Positions 56,560-64,000 of a stretch of DNA of 64,000 nt are shown one piece after another. How positions within the stretch are numbered: the first letter of the stretch is position 1; the number at the start of each line of letters is the position of its first letter. The position numbers and the translations under genes are program-made. The DNA is taken from NCBI GenBank assembly GCA_963728475.1, contig CAVSKL010000001.1:868001-932000 (forward strand). The letters run 5' to 3'. This DNA is from CAVSKL01 sp963728475 [NCBI: Candidatus Eiseniibacteriota bacterium] (GTDB lineage Bacteria; Eisenbacteria; RBG-16-71-46; JABDJR01). The notes under the pieces were generated by a model that was given only the letters and a program-made list of their open reading frames with translations, was not told the origin of the DNA and ran no database searches.

Positions 56560-57933
56560 TCAGGCCTTTCCCCGCGCGTATTTCTTGAGCTTGAGGTGCA
56601 GTGTCTTGGCGCTGATCCCCAGGATCCCGGCCGCCCGGGTCTTGTTCCCGGCGGTGTGTTCCAGGGTCTGGAGGATGAGCGAGCGCTCGGCCTCCTCCAG
56701 GCTCGTGCCCGCCTCCACGTGGAAGCCGTCCCCGGTGGGAACCAGGGCCCGCGGGCGGGGCCGGAGCGTGGAGGGAAGATGGTGCACCTCGATCTCATTC
56801 CCCCGCGTCACCACCACCGCGCGCTCCACCGCGTTCCGAAGCTCCCGCACGTTGCCCGGCCAGTCGTAACTGTTCAGGAGTTCCAGCGCCTCGTCGGCGA
56901 ACCCGTGCACCGGCTTGTCGTTCTCCGCCGCGAAGTCCCTCAGGAACTGGTGCGCGAGGAGCGGGACGTCCCCCAGCCGGTCCCGGAGCGGCGGCAGCTC
57001 CAGGGTGAATACGTTCAGCCGGTAGTAGAGGTCCTCCCGGAAGAGGCCGTCGCGGAGCGAGGTCTCGATGTCGGCGTTGGTGGCGCTGATGATGCGGACG
57101 TCGGTCTCGATCTCCACCCGGCCGCCCAGCCGGCGCACCCGCCGCTCCTCCAGCACCCGGAGGAGCTTCTTCTGCAGGGCGACGGGCATCTCGGCGATCT
57201 CGTCGAGGAATATGGTTCCGCCCGAGGCCATCTCGAAACATCCCTGCCGCGCCCCGGTGGCGCCGGTGAAGGCGCCGCGCTCGTGGCCGAAAAGCTCGCT
57301 CTCGAGGAGCGACTCGGGGATGGCCGAGCAGTTGAGCGCCACGAAGGGGGCGTTCTTGCGGGGCGAGAGCTGATGGAGGGTACGGGCGACGACCTCTTTC
57401 CCGGTCCCGCTCTCTCCGGTGATGAGCACCGAGGCGTTGGACGGGCCCACCTGCTCCAGGAGCTGATACAGGCGGATCATGGCCGGCGACTTCCCCACCA
57501 GCGGGCCCAGACGGCCGTCGCGCTCCAGCTCCCGGCGGAGCAGCCGCACCTCCCGCAGCATGGAGGATCGCTCCAGCCCCCGGTCCACCACCGTCTTCAA
57601 GCGTTCGATGTCGATGGGTTTGGTCAGGTATTCGTAGGCGCCGCCGCGGGTGGCCTCCACCGCGCTCTCGATCGAAGCGTGGCCGGTGATCACGACCACG
57701 GTGGCATCGATCCCCGCCTCCTTGAGGTCGTTGATCAGCTCGATCCCGCCCCGGCCGGGCATCCGCAGGTCGGTGAGGATGAGATCCGGCTGATGGCGGA
57801 GCGAGAGCTCGATCGCGGACTCGGCATTGGGGGCGGACTGCGCCTGATGGCCCCAGGTTTCCAGGAGCCGGGTGAGGCCGGTGCGTGCGGATTCCTCGTC
57901 GTCCACGACCAGGATTCGGTGGTTTCGGGTCAT
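56560..57933 (-). CDS. NtrC-family sigma-54 activator (response regulator)
   Basis: 457 residues from ATG 57933. Receiver with Asp55 (LILTDLRMPGRGG), central AAA+ domain with Walker A GESGTGKE (173-180), the sigma-54 contact loop GAFTGA (220-225), Walker B GGTIFLDEIAEM, and a C-terminal Fis-type HTH (NKTRAAGILGISAKTLHLKLKKY). It is divergent from the FHA gene, whose upstream region has a good sigma-54 promoter, so that gene is a likely target. Upstream palindromes at 58009 and 58067 are possible binding sites. Confidence 0.95.
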   Translation of the reverse strand: MTRNHRILVVDDEESARTGLTRLLETWGHQAQSAPNAESAIELSLRHQPDLILTDLRMPGRGGIELINDLKEAGIDATVVVITGHASIESAVEATRGGAYEYLTKPIDIERLKTVVDRGLERSSMLREVRLLRRELERDGRLGPLVGKSPAMIRLYQLLEQVGPSNASVLITGESGTGKEVVARTLHQLSPRKNAPFVALNCSAIPESLLESELFGHERGAFTGATGARQGCFEMASGGTIFLDEIAEMPVALQKKLLRVLEERRVRRLGGRVEIETDVRIISATNADIETSLRDGLFREDLYYRLNVFTLELPPLRDRLGDVPLLAHQFLRDFAAENDKPVHGFADEALELLNSYDWPGNVRELRNAVERAVVVTRGNEIEVHHLPSTLRPRPRALVPTGDGFHVEAGTSLEEAERSLILQTLEHTAGNKTRAAGILGISAKTLHLKLKKYARGKA

Positions 57934-58008
57934 CTGAAACCGGATTCTAGGCGCCGGGAAGTTGCCTGGAATAGGGTAGAAATGTAACGGTCGGAAAAAA
58001 GGAAACGG

Positions 58009-58026
58009 GTCGAATTGGGAATCGAC
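58009..58026. promoter_or_regulatory. Possible NtrC-type upstream activating site
   Basis: GTCGA-N8-TCGAC, perfect half-sites, centred about 125 bp before the predicted start of the sigma-54 promoter. A second, smaller palindrome (GGAC-GTTAT-GTCC) lies at 58067-58079. Confidence 0.4.
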
Positions 58027-58117
58027 GGTCGGCGCGCTCCCCTCCGGACCGCCCACCGATCCTCTAGGACGTTATGTCCCAATTGATTGACAGGAGAGTC
58101 GCGTGAAATGTCCGGAC

Positions 58118-58131
58118 GGCACGACAGTTGC
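58118..58131 (+). promoter_or_regulatory. Sigma-54 (-24/-12) promoter for the FHA gene
   Basis: CGGCACGACAGTTGCAA gives GG at 58118-58119 and GC at 58130-58131 with the required 10-bp spacing. It matches consensus TGGCACG-N4-TTGCA except for one base. Start predicted near 58142, leader about 128 nt. Confidence 0.72.
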
Positions 58132-58270
58132 AACTACAAAATGCGGCGAGGCACGTTATTGCGCCGCGCGCGCTGCGGCTTCGGCCGCCCCGTCCAGGCG
58201 CGCGCGGCGCTTCTTTCTCCAGTCATGGCCCCCGACAAGACGGGCGCGAGGCGTTTCCTGGGAGGGACGA

Positions 58271-58798
58271 ATGCCGAGCGACACCCTGGCCGAATCACGT
58301 TCCGCTTTCGCGGTGGACGTCGCACCCATCGCCGATTCGCCGTCCCCCGCCCGGTTTGCCCCCAGGTCGGCGTCGCGAGCGGGCTCCCGGGCGCTCTGGA
58401 TGGTCCTGCGCGAAGGCCCCTTCTGGGAGCGCGGCCGCATCCTCGAGTTACCCGCCCTCCTGAACGAGGGCACCCTCGGCCGCTCCCTGACCTGCCAGTG
58501 GCGGATCAACGATCCCTCGGTGTCCCGCCTCCACGCCGCGCTCGTCCGCAAACCCCGCCGCGGCGTGTACCTCCTGGATCTCGCCAGCCGTGAGGGGACC
58601 TTCGTCAACGGCGAGCGGGTCATCGAGGAGGTCCTGCTCATGGACGGTGACCGGATCGGTCTGGGGTCGCGGGTGGTCCTGGAATTCGTGGACGGTCCAC
58701 CCCCCAACGAGGCCTCGGAACGGCGTTGGGTCCGCCGGTTCTCCCTCCTCGCCATGGCTCTCGCTTTTCTCACACTGCTTACCTTTGTGATTTTTTAG
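58271..58798 (+). CDS. Tail-anchored FHA-domain protein
   Basis: 175 residues from ATG 58271 (GGAGGGACGA upstream). FHA domain about residues 55-135: GRILELPALLNEGTLGRSLTCQWRINDPSVSRLHAALVRKP, then DLASREGTFVNGERV; Gly-Arg, Ser-Arg-x-His and Asn-Gly of the phosphothreonine pocket are all there. A single C-terminal membrane helix (LLAMALAFLTLLTFVIF) anchors it. Expression from a sigma-54 promoter ties it to the adjacent NtrC-type system. No Ser/Thr kinase gene is in the window. Confidence 0.85.
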   Translation: MPSDTLAESRSAFAVDVAPIADSPSPARFAPRSASRAGSRALWMVLREGPFWERGRILELPALLNEGTLGRSLTCQWRINDPSVSRLHAALVRKPRRGVYLLDLASREGTFVNGERVIEEVLLMDGDRIGLGSRVVLEFVDGPPPNEASERRWVRRFSLLAMALAFLTLLTFVIF

Positions 58799-59178
58799 AA
58801 CTCCTTGTTCGGGCGCTCCACCCACCCTGGAAACCCTTGGAACCCATGACCGAGGCCCCGCCGGCTGGGGAATTTCCCCCAGTACCGCGTAGACGGGCTC
58901 TAGGCCTCCGAAAAGCCGAGAATTTTTGTCGGATACAAAAATTTGCAAGTGTCTCACGAATGACATTGATCCGGGTCACGGTTCTGTTAATCTGTTGATC
59001 CCCCTGACATCCCGTGCTGACCGGTTTTCCCCACCGGTTCGCGACAAGCAGGGTCTCCGGATCCCCCCCGGCGGCCACAAGAGTCCCGGACCGAATCCCC
59101 CTTCGGTTCCACTTAATCCCGGTTTCGGGTTCTCACCGGCACCGGGAGCGTTGCATCCAACTTCTGTGGAGGCTTCCC
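58799..59178. other. AT-richer intergenic region before a secreted-protein gene
   Basis: 380 bp with a terminator-like hairpin near 58921 and an AT-richer stretch to about 59000 that probably holds the promoter of the next gene. I checked for riboswitch-like conserved words and saw none. Confidence 0.5.
58921..58943. terminator. AT-rich hairpin after the FHA gene
   Basis: AATTTTTGT and ACAAAAATT, perfect 9-bp stem with a CGGAT loop. Both arms carry T/A runs, so it could end transcription in either direction. Confidence 0.5.
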
Positions 59179-59874
59179 ATGCGGAACCGCTACGTCGTGC
59201 CGATCGCCGTCCTCCTGTTCATCGTCCTTGCCGCGCCCGCCTTCGCGGCCCCTCCCTCCCCCGGGCTCTACTTCTCCACCGACCAGGGGGGCCTGGTCCT
59301 GACCGGTCGCGGTTCGAACTCGCGCGCCGACAACAGCGGAATCGGCGACGTCTTCAACGCCATGTCCTGGGATGGATCCGGTCTCGGCACCCAGTGGTCG
59401 TTCACCTGCGGCGTCAGCACCAACCAGACCGTGGACAACAATCTGGACGTCAACGGGAACGGAACCGTGACCCTCACCACCAACTACTCCGGAGGGACCT
59501 TCTTCCTGGGCGCCGGTGGGCCCTGGGGCGACGGTTCCGAGAGCTACACCGGCTCGGTCAACTACGTGCTCCGGATCACCACCCTCACCTACTTCGGCGG
59601 GACCCTCGCGCAGGCGCGGGAGAACTACTCCGCCTCCGGCACCTTCGCGAATGGGTGCCATCTCGACTTCGCGGTGGGAAACGGCGTGGGAATCGGCGAC
59701 ACCGACACCTCCGCTTTCCCTGCCTCTGGGTATCCGGCTCTGGTGGACGCCGACTGCTCGACTCCGCGGGCGAGCGGGAGCTGGGGCGACGTGAAGGACA
59801 TCACGTTGCTGATCGATTGCTCCACCCCGGCCCGGCCCGTTAGCTGGGGCACTCTGAAGAGTCTCTACAAGTAA
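59179..59874 (+). CDS. Secreted protein of unknown function
   Basis: 231 residues, ATG 59179 after GTGGAGG. Signal peptide cut after AFAA (about residue 24). The mature part is rich in Gly, Thr, Ser and Asn and strand-like (VDNNLDVNGNGTVTLTTNYSG, GSVNYVLRITTLTYFGGTL), with two Cys-containing hairpins near the end (VDADCSTP, LLIDCSTP). No family recognised. It lacks the FlgD-like sorting module of its neighbour. Confidence 0.75.
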   Translation: MRNRYVVPIAVLLFIVLAAPAFAAPPSPGLYFSTDQGGLVLTGRGSNSRADNSGIGDVFNAMSWDGSGLGTQWSFTCGVSTNQTVDNNLDVNGNGTVTLTTNYSGGTFFLGAGGPWGDGSESYTGSVNYVLRITTLTYFGGTLAQARENYSASGTFANGCHLDFAVGNGVGIGDTDTSAFPASGYPALVDADCSTPRASGSWGDVKDITLLIDCSTPARPVSWGTLKSLYK

Positions 59875-60079
59875 ACGCACGGCAGGGGAGCGCCGTGATG
59901 TTCTTGGGAGACCCCGGACGCGTCTCGCGCCCGCGCCGGATTCCGGCGCGGGCGGCGGGGCGTTCCGCCCCCCGCTTTTCGCCCCCCTGCCGCGCCGCCT
60001 TGCGATTCCCATGGCTTCCGGCGACCTGCGCCGAGGGGCCTGCCCGCTCTCCAAGCATGCAACGACGAGGAGCACTGCA

Positions 60080-63000
60080 ATGAAACGAGCCGTCGTTTCG
60101 ATCGGCGCAGTTCTGGTTCTGGTCCTGGCCCTGATCGGCCCGGTACCCGCCCAGGCCGCCACTCACAACCTGGTGTTCGGTTCGGCTTACGCGACGGTGG
60201 CGGGCGGCGATGCGAGCAACGCCCAGCAGCTCACCGGCGCCGGATCCTTCCACTACCTGAAGGTGGGTAGCGGAAAGATGGAGATGTACATCGATCCCGC
60301 GAGTCAGCTCGGCGGGAGCATCACCATCGGCCAGATTCAGAGCATCAGCTACCACACCGTGAACGGGGCCGCCAACCCGTCCGACGTGGACTTCTACCTC
60401 ACCATCTACACCATGCCGTATGTCGGGGGTGAGGCGAGCTGGTACGGCAATCGCCTCACCGGGGAGCCCCTGTACTCCAACGGTTACGTGGCGCCTTCAG
60501 CCTGGGTGTGGAACGCCTGGACCACCGACGCCGGGGTCAACCAGCTGCGATTCAACGATGCGACCCTGACCGGTAACCAGGGATTCTACGGAGAACCCAC
60601 ACTTCAGGATATCCAGGCCGGGGACATCACCTGGTCGGACTGGTACACCGGCGGCGGCGCGAGCAGCACGCCCGTCGACTACGCCAGCCAGGGTGTGCTC
60701 TACCTGACCCTCTCCACCGGCAGCGGCTGGTCGAGCTTCGAGGGATACCTCGACAGCATCACCATCAGCCTCACCACCGGCGAGACCTACGTGATCGACC
60801 TCGAGCCCAAGACCGACCCGGTCTACGTGGACGACGACTTCGCGGGGAGCGTGGCCGGGACCGAGGTCGCCCCGGGCGAGTTCTTCGGCTACAACGCCTT
60901 CGACACCGTCCAGGGCGGGATCGACAACGTCTCCGGGAGCACGGTTTACGTGGCCTCGGGCCTGTACTCCATCACTGGCTCGATTCTCTGCAACATCCCC
61001 GTCACCATCAGCGGTCCCCAGGCGGGGATCGACCCCCGGCCCTCGGCCGGCTCGCTCCGGGTCCCCGGCGACTCCGGTGAGGCGATCATCGACGGCGGCT
61101 TCGGTCTCGGGACCCTGGTCACGGTGGCGGCCGACGACGTAACCCTGGACGGGCTGGAGATGCGGGACGGGACCGGCGACCTCGTTGCCTCCTCCGCCTC
61201 CGCTCCGGTCAAGTACCGCACCAGGGTCCTGAATTGCATCGTCCACGACTCCAACGGCGACGAGGGGATGCAGCTGCGGAACGTCACCGACGGCGTGGTC
61301 CAGCAGAACCTCGTCTACAACACCGCCGGCGACGGCATCAACATGTGCTGCGGGACTACCACCTCGCAGATCCTGGACAACGAGGTGCACGACATCGACT
61401 CCGAGAATGGAGCGATCTACGTGTACGAAGCCAGCGACATGACCGTGGCTCGGAACCTCGTCTACAACACCACCCAGAACGACGGAATCAAACTCGGTGA
61501 CAAGTCCGGCGGCGATGCGGCGGTGTCCGGGGGAGAGATCCTGGACAACGTGACCCACGACACCGAGCAGGACGGAATCTCGGTCTACACCAGCGACGTG
61601 ACCGTCTGCGGCAACGAGGTCTACAACAGCCACAGCGAGAACGGCGCGCTCTACGTCGCGTTCAACGTGGACAACGTTCAGATCACGAAGAACCGCATCC
61701 ACGACAACGGGACCGGCGCCGACGCCCGCACCACCTACGGGATCCGGGTAGGCCGGGACGGCTATCACCCCACCAATGTGGTGATCCACGCCAACGACAT
61801 CGCCGGGAACGAGCAGGGTCTCTTCAACAACAACGCTACCGGCCCCGCGCTGGATGCGACCAACAACTGGTGGAACGCGGCCGACGGCCCGAGCGGCGAC
61901 GGCCCTGGAACCGGGGACGCCGTCGTGGGCGGAAACGTGGATTACAGCTCGTGGCGGACCGCGCCCACCGGGGCGACCACCTGCGCGGCGTCCACCGTGG
62001 ACAATCCGGTGACGCCGGTTGCGGAGGGGACGTGTCTGACGGCGGCGACGCCGTGCAACACGGTGAGCTTCGACATTGCCAGGACGGACAGCGACAACCT
62101 GCGGGCGTTCACGATCACGTTCCAGCTGAGCCCGGAGCTGGTGCTGTGCAACGGGAACCCGGGAGTGGACATCGTGCAGGGGGACTACCTGCCGGACGCG
62201 GTGTCGAGCCTGGGGAACACGAACGGGACGATCTACCAGGTGGTGGACAACGGGGGCGGGAGCTACACGGTGGACTCGGGGATCCTTGGGGATCCGTGCG
62301 GGGCCACCGACCCGAGCGGGACACTGTTCACGGTGAACGTGGCGGGGGCGGTGTCGGGGGAGGTGACGGGGACGGTGACGGTGACCAGCGTGAACTTCCG
62401 GGACTGCGGGAACCCGTTCTCGACGATCCCGGGGAGCGCGGGCGCCCCGGCGAGCCTGAGCATCGACACCACGGCGCCGGCCCCGGTGACGGGGGTGAGC
62501 GCGACGCAGCAGCTGACGGGGAACGACACGGACGGGACCACCAAGATCCATCTGTCGTGGACGCCGTCGGTGAGCGGTGACGCGGACTCGGTGCACGTGT
62601 ACCGGGCGGGGTTCGGCCACTATCCGGAGTACGACGACGCCGGAGGGTCGGTGCCTGGGGCTCCGAGCTATCCGCCGTCGGGTCCGTGGGAGCACGTGGT
62701 GGACCTCGCCGCGGGAGGCGGTTCGTACGTGGACGAGGTCGCCTCGCCTCGGGACTTCTGGTACTACGCGGCGTTCGTGACCGACGGTTGCGGGAACGTA
62801 TCGGCGGTCTCGAACATGACCGGCGGGACGCTGAACTACCACCTGGGGGACTTCGCCGGCAGTGGTGACAACTCGGTCGACCTCCTCGACGTCTCGATCC
62901 TGGGCGGCGCCTACGGAACCTCGGATGGAGATCTCGATTACGACAACACGGTCGACATCGGCCCGACGACGGACAACAGCACGCACGGGCGGCCGACCAC

Positions 63001-63760
63001 GGACAACGCGATCCAGTTCGAGGATCTGATCATCTTCGCGATCAACTACGGGCAGGTATCGAAGCCGGTGGTGGGAGCGAAGGGTCCGGATGCGAACGCG
63101 GTGATGCTGACGGTGCCGGAGCAGGTGCCGTCGAGCGGGACGTTCGAGGTGGCGATCGACGCCGGTTCGGACGGTTCGATCCAGGGCGTGAGCGTGCCGC
63201 TGACCTGGAATGCGCAGGCGGTGGAGCCGGTCGGGTTCCGCCAGGGCGACTTCGCCGCCAGTCAGGACGGACGCGCGATGGTGCTTTCGCCCAAGCCGGG
63301 GACGGTGGACGCGGCGGTGTTCGGGTCCACGTTCCGGGGAACCGGGGAACTGGCCACGGTCATCTTCCGGGTGATCGGGCCGGGCGCCCCGGGGATCGGC
63401 CTGGGCGAGGTGGCCGCTCGCGATCATGACAACCACCCGGTGAAGCTGGATCTGAACGGCCGGGGGACGCCGGTGGTGCCGGGTATGACGCGGCTGCTGC
63501 CGGCGGCGCAAAACCCGTTCGTGGGGTCGGCGATGGTCCGGTACGCGATGGCGGAGCCGGGCCGGGTGAAGATCGACGTGTACGGGTTGGACGGGCGGCT
63601 GGTGCGGACGCTGGTGAACGGCGACGTCGCCGCCGGGGAGCAGGCGGTGAGCTGGGACGGGCGGGACGCGGCGGGGCGCTCGGTGGCCTCGGGGGCGTAT
63701 CTGATCCGGTTCCGGACCGCCCGCACCGACCAGACCCAGCGCGTGGTGCGGTTGAGGTAG
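60080..63760 (+). CDS. Large secreted modular protein: beta-helix, cohesin-like, FN3-like, dockerin-like, cohesin-like, FlgD-like sorting module
   Basis: 1226 residues; ATG 60080 after GAGGAG. Signal peptide to about 27. Modules by eye: an N-terminal beta domain (28-250), parallel beta-helix (about 270-625; repeats such as NLVYNTTQNDGIKLGD), a cohesin-like domain (about 658-795), FN3-like (about 799-910), a dockerin-like Ca-binding stretch (about 918-995; GSGDNSVDLLDVSILGGAYG), a second cohesin-like domain (about 1006-1130) and the FlgD-like C-terminus (about 1139-1226; VYGLDGRLVRTLVNGDVAAG). Codon choice changes near 61980: C-ending codons before, G-ending after, as if two genes were joined. 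Probably a cell-surface or extracellular scaffold. Confidence 0.87.
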   Translation: MKRAVVSIGAVLVLVLALIGPVPAQAATHNLVFGSAYATVAGGDASNAQQLTGAGSFHYLKVGSGKMEMYIDPASQLGGSITIGQIQSISYHTVNGAANPSDVDFYLTIYTMPYVGGEASWYGNRLTGEPLYSNGYVAPSAWVWNAWTTDAGVNQLRFNDATLTGNQGFYGEPTLQDIQAGDITWSDWYTGGGASSTPVDYASQGVLYLTLSTGSGWSSFEGYLDSITISLTTGETYVIDLEPKTDPVYVDDDFAGSVAGTEVAPGEFFGYNAFDTVQGGIDNVSGSTVYVASGLYSITGSILCNIPVTISGPQAGIDPRPSAGSLRVPGDSGEAIIDGGFGLGTLVTVAADDVTLDGLEMRDGTGDLVASSASAPVKYRTRVLNCIVHDSNGDEGMQLRNVTDGVVQQNLVYNTAGDGINMCCGTTTSQILDNEVHDIDSENGAIYVYEASDMTVARNLVYNTTQNDGIKLGDKSGGDAAVSGGEILDNVTHDTEQDGISVYTSDVTVCGNEVYNSHSENGALYVAFNVDNVQITKNRIHDNGTGADARTTYGIRVGRDGYHPTNVVIHANDIAGNEQGLFNNNATGPALDATNNWWNAADGPSGDGPGTGDAVVGGNVDYSSWRTAPTGATTCAASTVDNPVTPVAEGTCLTAATPCNTVSFDIARTDSDNLRAFTITFQLSPELVLCNGNPGVDIVQGDYLPDAVSSLGNTNGTIYQVVDNGGGSYTVDSGILGDPCGATDPSGTLFTVNVAGAVSGEVTGTVTVTSVNFRDCGNPFSTIPGSAGAPASLSIDTTAPAPVTGVSATQQLTGNDTDGTTKIHLSWTPSVSGDADSVHVYRAGFGHYPEYDDAGGSVPGAPSYPPSGPWEHVVDLAAGGGSYVDEVASPRDFWYYAAFVTDGCGNVSAVSNMTGGTLNYHLGDFAGSGDNSVDLLDVSILGGAYGTSDGDLDYDNTVDIGPTTDNSTHGRPTTDNAIQFEDLIIFAINYGQVSKPVVGAKGPDANAVMLTVPEQVPSSGTFEVAIDAGSDGSIQGVSVPLTWNAQAVEPVGFRQGDFAASQDGRAMVLSPKPGTVDAAVFGSTFRGTGELATVIFRVIGPGAPGIGLGEVAARDHDNHPVKLDLNGRGTPVVPGMTRLLPAAQNPFVGSAMVRYAMAEPGRVKIDVYGLDGRLVRTLVNGDVAAGEQAVSWDGRDAAGRSVASGAYLIRFRTARTDQTQRVVRLR

Positions 63761-63770
63761 CGCAGAACAC

Positions 63771-63802
63771 GGAGCCCGGGAGGCCGAAGCCTTCCGGGCT
63801 CC
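63771..63802 (+). terminator. Hairpin terminator after the large modular gene
   Basis: GGAGCCCGG pairs with CCGGGCTCC; inner GGC/GCC closes a CGAA loop. No T-run. Confidence 0.6.
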
Positions 63803-63966
63803 GCGTGTGACAGGGGGACTGCGCTTCGGAGAGGCGGCGCGGGACTCCCGGGCCCAAAGGGGCCTTGGGTGACGCGGCGTCGGCCGCTGGATGCTCCGGC
63901 TCGTTCCGTCCGGAAGGGGTCCATGGTGTTCATGCCGGTGCCGGCTAACCGGGAGGAGAGATCACG

Positions 63967-64000
63967 ATGAGTAAGCTGCTTCGCGCCTCGCTGCTCTTTG
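63967..64000 (+). CDS. Start of a further gene (truncated by the window end)
   Basis: ATG 63967 preceded by GGAGGAG. The eleven visible codons, MSKLLRASLLF, look like the start of a signal peptide. Nothing more can be said. Confidence 0.55.
   Translation, partial: MSKLLRASLLF

Noticed and set aside
54439-57987. A 1182-codon open frame opposite the histidine kinase and regulator
   Set aside because: It is the antisense shadow of two certain genes.
58940-59178. Possible riboswitch (c-di-GMP type) before the secreted-protein gene
   Set aside because: None of the conserved words could be found by eye.

Overview
The window is very GC-rich DNA from what looks like a diderm, environmental bacterium. 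It encodes outer-membrane porins, TolC and RND efflux, many lipoproteins, and large secreted beta-helix proteins that end in FlgD-like C-terminal sorting modules. That module, together with cohesin-like and dockerin-like domains, suggests the FCB side of the tree (Candidatus Eisenbacteria-like or a relative). This is inference: no rRNA or other phylogenetic marker is present.

Layout. 1-5.2 kb: tetR-tolC-adaptor-RND efflux operon on the minus strand, with a clear promoter and two tandem palindromic operators. 5.2-6.1 kb: an NAD-binding epimerase-like gene. 6.1-8.5 kb: about 2.3 kb without a convincing gene, carrying a duplicated cassette with 27-nt tandem repeats. 8.5-15.2 kb: phosphate regulon pstC-pstA-pstB-phoU-phoB, then pstS and an OprP-like porin, with 11-bp-period direct repeats (Pho boxes) before pstC and pstS. 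15.2-20.3 kb: a metal or envelope-stress set (MerB-like membrane protein, ECF sigma, YHYH lipoprotein, zf-HC2 anti-sigma, two Spy/CnrX-like periplasmic proteins). 20.5-26.3 kb: a mobile-element accessory remnant, a rearranged and frameshifted beta-helix gene (copy 1), a large intact beta-helix protein and a DNRLRE-like protein.

26.4-37.8 kb is mostly metabolic: Smr, TMEM165-like and metzincin-TPR genes; cupin, class III aminotransferase and lysine 2,3-aminomutase-like radical SAM; beta-carbonic anhydrase; Amt; nitrilase; MsrP. 38.0-39.7 kb holds copy 2 of the beta-helix gene, in inverted orientation and frameshifted in a poly-G tract. 40.1-41.5 kb is a tetraheme cytochrome/metallophosphoesterase-like gene whose reading frame is interrupted by one in-frame TGA exactly where a Cys is expected, a strong candidate for selenocysteine. 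Then follow a lipoprotein, a methyltransferase, glnA, fetA/fetB, a SatD-like gene, two beta-barrel proteins, an HhH-TM protein and a degenerate STAND-type ATPase (frameshifted). 53-58.8 kb: nfo, a lipoprotein and an NtrB/NtrC-type pair, with a good sigma-54 promoter driving a divergent tail-anchored FHA gene. 59-64 kb: secreted proteins, including a 1226-residue mosaic beta-helix/cohesin/FN3/dockerin/FlgD protein.

Three genes would each be restored by adding one G to a homopolymer (22360, 38800, 51130). This is either slippage biology or systematic homopolymer under-calling; the sequence alone cannot decide.
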